A stretch of 7,108 nucleotides of DNA from an uncultured Chitinophagaceae bacterium (GCA_903841915.1 CAIMKO010000258.1:1-7108); one strand, 5' to 3'. Shown: positions 1-5,619, numbered from the stretch's first letter. The notes: generated by a model not told the origin, from the sequence alone. A program made the numbers and translations.

Positions 1-981
1 CAATTCATTAGTGATGGAAGTGGCAACAGGCAAATGAACATAAGTGCCAACCGATGGCCCGTGACGAAAATGTGTGCTGTGTGATTCAGCTTTTGGAACG
101 ATGAAAACACTGATCGTTTTTGCAGCGCCGTTTTGCCGACGTAATTTTTCTGCGACACGGGATGTATAAGTGGCCACAGCTTCTTTGATGTCTTTTATTT
201 TTGTAACAGGCTGCCCAAACATTCTTGTTGTAGCGATCATCTTTTTATTGATGAGTTCTTCTTCCATTACTATTGCAGGTTCGCCATTCAATTCTTTTAT
301 TAAGCGAACACCTACTACACCGCCTAGATGCCGATGTGCCCATTCGATACTCATTCTTTTCAGATCCAATGCGGTATTGATCCTTAATTGGCGAAGCTTG
401 GTTGCATATTGATAACCTACGCCCCAGATATCTTCAACAGCTGTGCGTTGTAATGCATCATCTATTTTTTCTTCATTATCCAGCACCAGTACACAATCTG
501 TTTCAATCTTATTTTTTTTCGATAAACGATTGGCCACTTTACTCAACACTTTGGTAGGGGCAACGCCGATGGAAACTTTAATGCCCGTCCACATTTCAAC
601 AATGGTCCTCATTTCTTTTGATGCATCGATTAATTTATCTGCAGGAATATGATGCAGGTCTAAAAAAGATTCATCTACCGAATAGACTTCCACATTTTCT
701 TTACCAACTAATATGCGCAAGGTTTCCATCACACGCCAACTTAAGTCGCCATATAAATGATAATTAGAAGAAAAAGTTTCCACGCCATATTTTTCGATCA
801 TCGGTTTTGCTTTGAAATAGGGCCCTGCCATTTGCACGCCGAGTTTCTTTGCTTCATCACTTCGGGAAATGATGCAGCCATCATTATTGCTTAGCACAAT
901 AACAGGCTTGTCCTCAAGATCCGGACGAAACAATCTTTCGCAAGAACAATAAAAACTATTACAATCTACAATTGCTTTCAT
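1..981 (-). CDS. umuC: UmuC, Y-family translesion DNA polymerase (C-terminus cut off by window edge)
   Basis: This is the catalytic subunit of a DNA polymerase V-type enzyme, which copies past damaged bases. The 327 visible codons are open to the window edge; relatives are about 420 residues, so roughly the last 90-100 residues, including any C-terminal clamp-binding motif, are missing. The N-terminus has the Y-family catalytic start (MKAIVDCNSFYCSCERLF, metal ligand D6), then a UmuC-typical SNNDGC segment (31-36), and the palm motif SVDESF with D103 and E104. IGVAPTKVLSKVAN follows, and then a helix-hairpin-helix region (WGVGYQYATKLRQL...TALDL). All catalytic acids seen are intact. The start at 981 is fixed by homology and lies directly against the inverted repeat 977-1007, so the bases just upstream of the ATG belong to that repeat. 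Family and umuD partner are certain; UmuC is preferred over DinB because of umuD and the SNNDGC segment. Confidence 0.96.
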   Translation of the reverse strand, partial: MKAIVDCNSFYCSCERLFRPDLEDKPVIVLSNNDGCIISRSDEAKKLGVQMAGPYFKAKPMIEKYGVETFSSNYHLYGDLSWRVMETLRILVGKENVEVYSVDESFLDLHHIPADKLIDASKEMRTIVEMWTGIKVSIGVAPTKVLSKVANRLSKKNKIETDCVLVLDNEEKIDDALQRTAVEDIWGVGYQYATKLRQLRINTALDLKRMSIEWAHRHLGGVVGVRLIKELNGEPAIVMEEELINKKMIATTRMFGQPVTKIKDIKEAVATYTSRVAEKLRRQNGAAKTISVFIVPKAESHSTHFRHGPSVGTYVHLPVATSITNEL

Positions 982-1007
982 ACCCCCTAACCCCCTAAAG
1001 GGGGAAT
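977..1007. repeat. Inverted repeat, left copy, flanking the DUF559 gene
   Basis: This 31-bp sequence matches the reverse complement of 1415-1445 with a single mismatch in the hairpin loop. It contains two CCCCCTAA-type units, and the second forms a CCCCC-TAAA-GGGGG hairpin. The outer end (977-981) overlaps the first codons of umuC on the minus strand. Similarity ends abruptly on both sides of the 31 bp. Confidence 0.9.
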
Positions 1008-1440
1008 TTTAGTGACTCATATTTTTGCATCATGTCTCTCATGTATGGCTGCTGTTATTTTTGAAATAACAGTTTCCATTGAATTGAAAATTTCTTTGTT
1101 AGAGAAACGAATAACTTTTATACCGGATGAATGTAAGGCACTGTCTCTTTCTTTATCTGCAATTTTATTTTCTATTTTTTGGTGTATCTCTCCATCTGCT
1201 TCTATAATCAATTGCAAAGAGTGACAATAAAAATCTGCAATGAATTGTTGAATGGGATGCTGTCTTCTGAATTTATATCCGAAAGGTTTTGTTCTTAGAT
1301 ATTCCCAAAGAATAACTTCAGCATCTGTGAGATTATTTCTCAATTGCTTCGCTTTTGCAAAAATCAACGGATTGGCTTTTTGAAACATCTTCTTTTCCAT
1401 GATCGTGATTTAGTATTCCCCCTTCAGGGGGTTAGGGGGT
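982..1440. mobile_element. Candidate small mobile unit: DUF559 nuclease gene between inverted repeats
   Basis: The segment is a single nuclease ORF between two near-identical inverted repeats, and it lies exactly between two genes (umuD, umuC) that are normally adjacent or overlapping. Removing 982-1440 together with one copy of an AT dinucleotide recreates a continuous umuD/umuC junction in which both genes stay open. No known transposase is encoded, so the unit would be mobilised in trans or by its own nuclease in a homing-like way; both ideas are inference. An alternative is that the repeats are ordinary intergenic palindromes of the genome that happen to flank an old gene insertion. Confidence 0.55.
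1017..1400 (-). CDS. DUF559 (Vsr-like fold) endonuclease domain protein
   Basis: This 127-residue protein is essentially one DUF559 domain, a family related to the very-short-patch-repair endonuclease and restriction-enzyme-like folds. Visible family signatures are the helix LTDAEVILWEYLR (24-36), the KFRRQHPI strand (43-50), the core FIADFYC (53-59, D56), then IIEADGEIH (65-73, with E67, D69 and H73). The helix with D82 and R85 follows, and the closing GIKVIRFSNKEI (93-104). The acidic residues expected for metal-dependent DNA cleavage are present, so it is probably an active nuclease; the substrate is unknown. It has the same orientation as umuD and umuC and lies between them, 35 bp from umuC and 31 bp from umuD. 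Each gap is mostly filled by an inverted repeat. By eye it is more AT-rich than umuC, which fits acquisition. Translation from the ATG at 1400 is likely; M5 is an alternative start. Confidence 0.88.
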   Translation of the reverse strand: MEKKMFQKANPLIFAKAKQLRNNLTDAEVILWEYLRTKPFGYKFRRQHPIQQFIADFYCHSLQLIIEADGEIHQKIENKIADKERDSALHSSGIKVIRFSNKEIFNSMETVISKITAAIHERHDAKI

Positions 1441-1445
1441 ATGAA
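1415..1445. repeat. Inverted repeat, right copy, overlapping the 3' end of umuD
   Basis: This is the partner of 977-1007 in opposite orientation, 30 of 31 bases identical. It carries the GGGGGTTAGGGGG double unit and a CCCCC-TTCA-GGGGG hairpin. The last three codons of umuD (His-Thr-Pro) and its TAA stop (1432-1434) are read from within this repeat. Confidence 0.9.
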
Positions 1446-1866
1446 TTACGTAGGTAACCACACCCCACACATTTGTCCTGTCATCAAAAACGGATAAAGG
1501 GATATCTGAAAATTTTTTGTTCTCAGATATTAATGTCACCGAGTTGATATTTTTCTGTAATCGCCTTACCAGTAATTCACCTTCCATGATGGCGACGATC
1601 ACCCTGCCATTACTGGGTTTGATGCTGCGGTCAACAATTAATGTGTCGCCGCTGTGAATGCCGGCACCGATCATCGCGTCGCTGTTCATGCGAAAAAAAT
1701 AAGTGGCAGGTTTGTTTTTGATGAGTTGCTCATTCAGATCGATGCCGCGTTCCATATAATCATCGGCAGCAGCCCCAAACCCCGTTGCATTGGCAGTTTG
1801 TATATCATTCTGACTGAATTTTTTACTGCCGTCATATTTTACCCGGTAAAAAGTTTCGTTATCCAT
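1432..1866 (-). CDS. umuD: UmuD-like S24/LexA-fold protein with apparently lost autoprotease site
   Basis: This is the 144-residue partner of UmuC. In the family, RecA-stimulated self-cleavage removes the N-terminal arm to switch on mutagenic synthesis. The alignment to E. coli UmuD is clear: TGFGAAADDYMERGIDLNEQLI (28-49) matches CGFPSPAADYVEQRIDLNQLLI, then ATYFFRMNSDAMIGAGI (54-70), GDTLIVDRSI (73-82), GELLVRRLQ (96-104) and WGVVTYVIH near the end. The cleaved bond would be T28-G29 rather than Cys-Gly or Ala-Gly. The catalytic Ser of GDSM is Ala64 (NSDAM) and the catalytic Lys of VKK is Arg101 (VRR); both were checked at codon level (GCG, AGG). The reading frame is intact, so the protein is presumably made but not self-processed. 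The final residues HTP and the stop come from the inverted repeat 1415-1445. It is the first gene of the minus-strand operon and is divergent from the gene at 1940. Confidence 0.93.
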   Translation of the reverse strand: MDNETFYRVKYDGSKKFSQNDIQTANATGFGAAADDYMERGIDLNEQLIKNKPATYFFRMNSDAMIGAGIHSGDTLIVDRSIKPSNGRVIVAIMEGELLVRRLQKNINSVTLISENKKFSDIPLSVFDDRTNVWGVVTYVIHTP

Positions 1867-1876
1867 AAAAACTAAA

Positions 1877-1907
1877 TTTTGTAATGCTAAATTAATTAGT
1901 AAATTTA
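1877..1907 (+). promoter_or_regulatory. Possible promoter for the 2H-phosphoesterase gene
   Basis: A TTTTG element at 1877-1881 is followed after 18 bp by TAAATTTA at 1900-1907, one base off the Bacteroidetes -7 consensus TAnnTTTG at a normal spacing. Transcription would begin near 1913, giving a leader of about 25 nt before the ATG at 1940. The region is very AT-rich, so chance matches are likely. Confidence 0.35.
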
Positions 1908-1913
1908 TACTAA
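1896..1913. promoter_or_regulatory. Palindrome TTAGTA-N6-TACTAA, candidate operator
   Basis: Perfect 6-bp inverted half-sites, TTAGTA and TACTAA, are separated by AATTTA in the 73-bp gap between divergent umuD and the 1940 gene. The palindrome overlaps the proposed -7 elements of both genes, where a dimeric repressor could shut both. No regulator is visible in the window. The half-sites are AT-rich and the assignment is inferred. Confidence 0.4.
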
Positions 1914-1928
1914 ATTATTTATCTCAAT
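1900..1928 (-). promoter_or_regulatory. umuD: Possible umuD promoter sharing its -7 element with the divergent gene
   Basis: On the minus strand an ATTG (1928-1925) precedes TAAATTTA (1907-1900) by 17 bp. TAAATTTA is self-complementary, so the same eight bases could serve as the -7 element in both directions. The match to TAnnTTTG is one base off and the -33 match is weak. Confidence 0.25.
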
Positions 1929-1939
1929 AAAATATTATT

Positions 1940-2548
1940 ATGAAAATGACCTTTCAAGCACCAGCCCCCCGAATACCATTGTTCAGCAACCTTTATGAAT
2001 ATCTGCTCGTGGCGCAGTCGGATGAAAAAGTATATCAACAAATAGTGGAAGAAAAAAAATCTTTCTTCGATACGTATAAGGAGAAAGTGGCTATTAAGAC
2101 CAAACCGCATATTACGGTAAGTAACTTTTTGGCAAAGGAAACGATGGAGGAGACCATCATCCGCTGGATGCAACGCATCATCAGCACACAATTCAGTTTC
2201 TCTGTTTCATTGAATAATTACAGCGGTTTCCCGCCGCATACGGTCTATCTGCGAGTACAGGATCACCAGCCTTTCAAACAATTGGCATCATCATTAAAAG
2301 CTGTGGATCAATATGTGAGAGGAAATGAGTGTCCGCCAATGAAACTAATTATGCATCCGCATGTAAGTATTGCAAGAAGATTGCCCGAGCATATTTATGA
2401 GAAAGCCATTACAGCATATGCGCCTAAATCTTTTCATGCATCTTTTGAAGTAAAGCAATTGATACTGTTAAGAAGGCAGCATCAGTTTGATGCCTGCAAA
2501 CAAGTGAGTGTATTTCATTTGGGAACAGATAATCGTTTGTTTAATTGA
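1940..2548 (+). CDS. 2H phosphoesterase / 2'-5' RNA ligase-like protein
   Basis: This 202-residue soluble protein carries the two HxT/S motifs that define the 2H superfamily: H57-I-T59-V in KPHITVSNF and H141-V-S143-I in MHPHVSIAR. The second follows the first by 84 residues, as expected for the two-lobed fold whose paired histidines bind and cut 2',3'- or 2',5'-phosphodiester bonds. FPPHTVYLRV between them (97-106) is the usual strand before the second lobe. Family members act on RNA ends, cyclic nucleotides or tRNA-splicing products; the substrate here cannot be read from sequence. It stands alone, divergent from umuD, and is followed by a palindromic repeat. The ATG at 1940 is chosen; ATG at 1946 is equally possible and no Shine-Dalgarno sequence helps decide. 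Confidence 0.87.
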   Translation: MKMTFQAPAPRIPLFSNLYEYLLVAQSDEKVYQQIVEEKKSFFDTYKEKVAIKTKPHITVSNFLAKETMEETIIRWMQRIISTQFSFSVSLNNYSGFPPHTVYLRVQDHQPFKQLASSLKAVDQYVRGNECPPMKLIMHPHVSIARRLPEHIYEKAITAYAPKSFHASFEVKQLILLRRQHQFDACKQVSVFHLGTDNRLFN

Positions 2549-2551
2549 TCT

Positions 2552-2623
2552 GCCACGAATGCACGAATAAAACTCATTAGTTTTTATTCGTGCATTCCCC
2601 GAAAAATCGGGGCATGCTGTGGC
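2552..2623. repeat. Large intergenic palindrome interrupted by a second hairpin
   Basis: A perfect 16-bp stem (2557-2572 with 2582-2597, GAATGCACGAATAAAA) closes on a 9-nt loop. The palindrome would continue outward through GCCAC (2552-2556) and GTGGC (2619-2623), but 21 nt lie in the 3' arm between them. Those 21 nt, with the preceding bases, form a second hairpin: GCATTCCCCGA (2592-2602), an AAAA loop, then TCGGGGCATGC (2607-2617), one mismatch. It begins four bases after the 1940-2548 stop codon and could act as a transcription terminator or mRNA-end stabiliser. Otherwise 2624-2754 holds no recognised feature apart from a tiny ORF listed under findings. Confidence 0.8.
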
Positions 2624-2754
2624 TTAAAAAACATTTGTCAATAGCAACGTGTTAGCATGAAAATAAAACTAGCATTCATTCCTGAATCAGAGAATCCTAA
2701 CAGAATAAACTTCTTTGTTTACATAAAGCTTCATAAAACCTAACAAATAATTGC

Positions 2755-3834
2755 ATGAATGAAGAACAGCAGGAGCAAAATAATAACACGTATAAAAAAG
2801 GAAGAGGTGCACAGTTCAATCCAAAGAACCGGTTCTTAAAAAATGAAAGGGTAAAAGAACATATTGAAAGTATTGATGACTGGACCGAACCCAATATTGC
2901 CACACAATACCTTGAGGACAAATCAAAAACGTTGGTGAATAAAGTGGATAGTCCGGATGTGGGCATGTTGTACAGCATGAATCCTTATCAAGGCTGTGAG
3001 CACGGCTGCATCTACTGCTATGCCCGTAATGCCCATGAATACTGGGGTTATAGTGCAGGATTGGATTTTGAAAGAAAGATCATCGTAAAGAAGAATGCGT
3101 CTGAACTGCTGCGTAAATTTTTGATGCATCCCAAATGGGAATGTTTGCCGATATCATTAAGCGGCAACACAGATTGTTATCAGCCTGCAGAAAAAAAGTT
3201 TCGCATCACCCGACAATTATTAGAAGTATGCAATGAATTCAATCAACCGGTGGGCATGATCACCAAGAATGCAGGGATGCTGCGTGATAAGGGCCTGCTG
3301 AAAGAAATGGCAAAGAAAAAACTGATCAGCATTTTAGTAAGCATCACTTCTTTTGATGAAGACCTGCGCTTGGTTATGGAGCCAAGAACCACTACTGCCA
3401 AACAACGTTTACGCTTGATCAAAGAACTAAGTGATGAAGGTGTGCGAATGGGTGTGATGCTTGGGCCGATGATACCGGGATTGAATGAACATGAAATGCA
3501 GCGCATTATGAAAGCGGCAAGCGAGAATGGCGCCAGTTTTTCTGCTTATACTTTTATTCGTTTGAACGGTGCGGTCAAACTGATCTTCCATGACTGGTTG
3601 TATAAGAATTTTCCTGACCGTGCCGATAAGGTATGGCATATGATACAGCATGCTCATGGCGGAAAAGTAAATGACAGTCGTTTTGGTGTGCGTATGCGTG
3701 GTGAAGGTCCCATTGCAGAATTGGTCAATCAGCAATTTAAAAAATATAATAAACTCTATGGCCTGAATGCAGAGCAATGGGAATTAGACTGCAGTCAATT
3801 TAGAAGACCGGGTGAGCAAGGGAAGTTATTTTAG
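2755..3834 (+). CDS. PA0069-family radical SAM protein (SPL/Rv2578c-like)
   Basis: This 359-residue iron-sulfur protein has the radical SAM cluster motif C81-EHG-C85-IY-C88 in the context YSMNPYQGCEHGCIYCYAR, typical of the PA0069/Rv2578c group, which is annotated as spore photoproduct lyase-like. The GRGAQFNPKNRF segment near the N-terminus (17-27) is also characteristic. Other family features are ISLSGNTDCYQPAE after the first barrel strand, GMITKNAGMLRD, and VSITSFDEDLRLVMEPR, followed by GVMLGPMIPGLNEHE. The enzyme should bind a [4Fe-4S] cluster and cleave S-adenosylmethionine to a radical; the natural substrate of this group is not established. The length is normal and the ORF complete. 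The ATG at 2755 gives the expected short variable N-terminus. It appears monocistronic; a toxin-antitoxin promoter begins 16 bp after its stop. Confidence 0.92.
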   Translation: MNEEQQEQNNNTYKKGRGAQFNPKNRFLKNERVKEHIESIDDWTEPNIATQYLEDKSKTLVNKVDSPDVGMLYSMNPYQGCEHGCIYCYARNAHEYWGYSAGLDFERKIIVKKNASELLRKFLMHPKWECLPISLSGNTDCYQPAEKKFRITRQLLEVCNEFNQPVGMITKNAGMLRDKGLLKEMAKKKLISILVSITSFDEDLRLVMEPRTTTAKQRLRLIKELSDEGVRMGVMLGPMIPGLNEHEMQRIMKAASENGASFSAYTFIRLNGAVKLIFHDWLYKNFPDRADKVWHMIQHAHGGKVNDSRFGVRMRGEGPIAELVNQQFKKYNKLYGLNAEQWELDCSQFRRPGEQGKLF

Positions 3835-3849
3835 GTTTTACAAACTTCG

Positions 3850-3857
3850 TATATTTG
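3850..3857 (+). promoter_or_regulatory. -7 promoter element of the toxin-antitoxin operon
   Basis: TATATTTG matches the Bacteroidetes -7 consensus TAnnTTTG exactly and lies 14 bp before the antitoxin ATG, inside a 37-bp intergenic gap. Initiation a few bases downstream would leave a leader of under about ten bases. The matching -33 box would fall near the radical SAM stop codon and is not convincing. Confidence 0.5.
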
Positions 3858-3871
3858 AACAAACCTGATTT

Positions 3872-4090
3872 ATGGCATACAATAAATCTGAATTGCTGGC
3901 TTTACCTGCAAAAGAGAAATTGGCACTTGCAGAAGAATTGTGGAGCAGTGTGGAAGAAGAATTAGCTCCTGTTTCTAAAGACGAAATTCTTTTTGCAGAA
4001 GAACGCTTACAAATGCATGAAGCCAAGCCCGAGGAAGGCATGAGTGTTGATGCTTTTAAAAAATATTTTGCCGATAAGTATGGTTTATAA
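3872..4090 (+). CDS. Type II antitoxin, addiction-module component (PF09720-type)
   Basis: This 72-residue acidic, largely helical protein has the hallmark opening of the PF09720 'putative addiction module component' family: LLALPAKEKLALAEELWSSVEEE (8-30), a helix ending in the conserved LW. A charged linker and a C-terminal helix (FKKYFADKYGL) follow and would wrap the toxin. In this family the antitoxin neutralises a ParE/RelE-fold toxin encoded immediately downstream and usually represses its own promoter. That fits here: its last 11 bp overlap the toxin start codon. The length is normal. The start at 3872 is preferred because it sits just after a consensus -7 element and gives the full family N-terminus. 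Confidence 0.88.
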   Translation: MAYNKSELLALPAKEKLALAEELWSSVEEELAPVSKDEILFAEERLQMHEAKPEEGMSVDAFKKYFADKYGL

Positions 4091-4388
4091 AATAATTATT
4101 AAGCCAATTGTTTTTCTAGATGCAGAAGAAGCAGTTATTTATTATGAAAAACAAATCGCAGGATTAGGCAAGAAATTTTATAATCAGTTACTTTTATCAC
4201 TTATTGATATTCAGTTAAAACCTTTTACTCATTCTTTTGTAAAAGAACCTGTAAGACGTTCGATAGTGTTGAAGTTTCCTTACAAGATTTATTATATCAT
4301 TTCAGTGGATACAATTTTTATTTTAGGAATCTCTCACGCCAAAAGAAGCAATGCCTTTGTAAAAAAGAGAGTCAAATTACTCCAATAG
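4080..4388 (+). CDS. Type II toxin, RelE/ParE superfamily
   Basis: This is a 102-residue basic protein with the RelE/ParE layout. It opens with a strand (MVYKIIIKPIVF) and two helices (DAEEAVIYYEKQIAGLGKKFYNQLLLSL). Then comes a beta-sheet with VRRSIVLKFPYKIYYIISVDTIFILGISHAKR (58-89). FPYKIYY (66-72) and the H86/K88/R89 cluster are typical of toxins paired with PF09720 antitoxins. Family members either cut ribosome-bound mRNA or poison gyrase; sequence alone does not say which. The start at 4080 (MVYK) is chosen over the in-frame ATG at 4044, because 4044 lies deep inside the antitoxin gene and would add 12 residues the family lacks. The 11-bp overlap with the antitoxin suggests translational coupling. 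The ORF is complete, with no sign of decay. Confidence 0.88.
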   Translation: MVYKIIIKPIVFLDAEEAVIYYEKQIAGLGKKFYNQLLLSLIDIQLKPFTHSFVKEPVRRSIVLKFPYKIYYIISVDTIFILGISHAKRSNAFVKKRVKLLQ

Positions 4389-4485
4389 AAAGCCACACTA
4401 TATTTCTACCGCTAATCCTCAAAATAAACAGCACTTCATTTATTCAATTACCTCCTTAAAATAATTGAGTACACTTGTGTTGATT

Positions 4486-5619
4486 ATGCAAGCCTCTACA
4501 CTATCAGCATTCAGCAGTCAGAAGTTCAAGTTCTGGTCATTCATTTCCATGTTCTTACTGGTGTTTGTGCATTCGTATAATCTGCATATCAATTATCTGC
4601 AGCCATGGACCATACCGGGCGAACGAATGACAGTCAACAGTTTCATTCAATATCTTTTTGCTAATGGCTTGTTGCGTTTTCGTATTCCCATGCTCTTTAT
4701 TATCTCTGGTTATTTATATGCATTGCACGATAGCAAACCGTATAAAGAAAGAACCCAAAAACGCTTAAGGACTTTATTACTGCCTTATTTGATATGGAGT
4801 GGATTCGGATTGATCCTGACTTATGTGCTGGAATTATTTCCCTACACCAAACATATCATCGAACAAACACAGTTCATGCAGATCGATGATCACAGAACAT
4901 TATTGCATCAATATAAATGGTATGAATGGCTGGGCAGATGGATACTGGTTCCCGTCCCTTTTCAATTATGGTTTATCCGTGTGTTGCTCATGTATAATAT
5001 TGCATATCCCTGGTTGCGAAATTGGGTAACGAGTAAAAAAGGGAGAAGAATATTTTTTCCAATCGCTATTTTTTTATGGCTAGCTACTTTCGGCACACCC
5101 TTTTTTGAAGGAGAAGGATTATTATTTTTCTCGCTGGGCATATGGATGCAGAAAACAGAGTTCAATATTCAATCACCGAATAAATGGTTGAAGCCATTAC
5201 CATGGTTCTTGGTATTCATTCTTGCAGCAAGTAGTAAAACATGGCTGGCATTTAACGGTCAACCCTTTTTTGGCGATGCTGTTTATCCAGTTTTAGTAGT
5301 GTTGCATAAATTAGTTGTGTTTAGTGGCTTGGTAGCCGCATGGTTTGGTTGTGATGCATTGGTTAAAAGATTCATGGGATATGATTGGTTTGTATGGCTC
5401 TCAGGATTTTCTTTTATCATCTACGCCTTGCATACACCGATCCTGTTTTATGTGAATCAAAGCTTGTTACCATTGCTGGAACATATTGCTAATTACCGGA
5501 TCCTATTATTCATCACACTGCCAATTGCAATCATTATCTTTTGTATTTCTACCGGAGCTTTGTTGCGAAAGATTGTTCCAAAGGTTTATTCGATACTCAC
5601 GGGGGGAAGGGGATTATAG
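4486..5619 (+). CDS. Membrane acyltransferase, acyltransferase-3 family (PF01757)
   Basis: This 377-residue integral membrane protein has about ten hydrophobic segments and no signal peptide. Family features are the first helix FWSFISMFLLVFVHSYNL with the conserved histidine H29, and RFRIPMLFIISGYLYAL (64-80), the standard R..P.F...SG motif. The cytosolic stretch KPYKERTQKRLRTLLLPYLIWS follows, then PFQLWFIRVLLMYN with the conserved LWF/R block, and a late FSFIIYALHTPILF helix. Such enzymes move acetyl, succinyl or similar groups onto sugars, lipids or surface polymers across the membrane; the acceptor is unknown, and no glycan genes are adjacent. The ATG at 4486 is chosen; an in-frame TTG at 4465 would add seven residues without family support. 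TACACTTG at 4470-4477, one base off the -7 consensus, would give an almost leaderless mRNA starting at 4486. The gene looks monocistronic. Confidence 0.88.
   Translation: MQASTLSAFSSQKFKFWSFISMFLLVFVHSYNLHINYLQPWTIPGERMTVNSFIQYLFANGLLRFRIPMLFIISGYLYALHDSKPYKERTQKRLRTLLLPYLIWSGFGLILTYVLELFPYTKHIIEQTQFMQIDDHRTLLHQYKWYEWLGRWILVPVPFQLWFIRVLLMYNIAYPWLRNWVTSKKGRRIFFPIAIFLWLATFGTPFFEGEGLLFFSLGIWMQKTEFNIQSPNKWLKPLPWFLVFILAASSKTWLAFNGQPFFGDAVYPVLVVLHKLVVFSGLVAAWFGCDALVKRFMGYDWFVWLSGFSFIIYALHTPILFYVNQSLLPLLEHIANYRILLFITLPIAIIIFCISTGALLRKIVPKVYSILTGGRGL

Noticed and set aside
170..652. Plus-strand ORFs of 80 and 69 codons
   Set aside because: They are antisense to umuC, which is continuous and fully conserved across this stretch.
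977..1445. CRISPR-like or tandem repeat array
   Set aside because: There are only two copies, in inverted orientation, with a gene between them, so this is not an array.
1654..1875. Plus-strand 73-codon ORF
   Set aside because: It lies antisense to umuD, resembles no family, and is explained by the umuD reading frame.
3427..3777. Minus-strand 116-codon ORF
   Set aside because: It is antisense to the radical SAM gene, whose conserved residues account for the sequence; its His/Thr-rich composition is typical of a shadow frame.
4044..4079. Longer start for the toxin
   Set aside because: It would overlap the antitoxin by 47 bp and add residues that do not fit the family N-terminal strand, which begins at MVYKIIIK.
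4444..4468. TCAATTA-N11-TAATTGA inverted repeat upstream of the acyltransferase
   Set aside because: A 7-bp AT-rich match in an AT-rich gap is expected by chance; no regulator gene is nearby.
4465..4485. TTG start for the acyltransferase
   Set aside because: A rare start with no family support for the extra seven residues; the ATG at 4486 is a better start and follows a possible -7 box.
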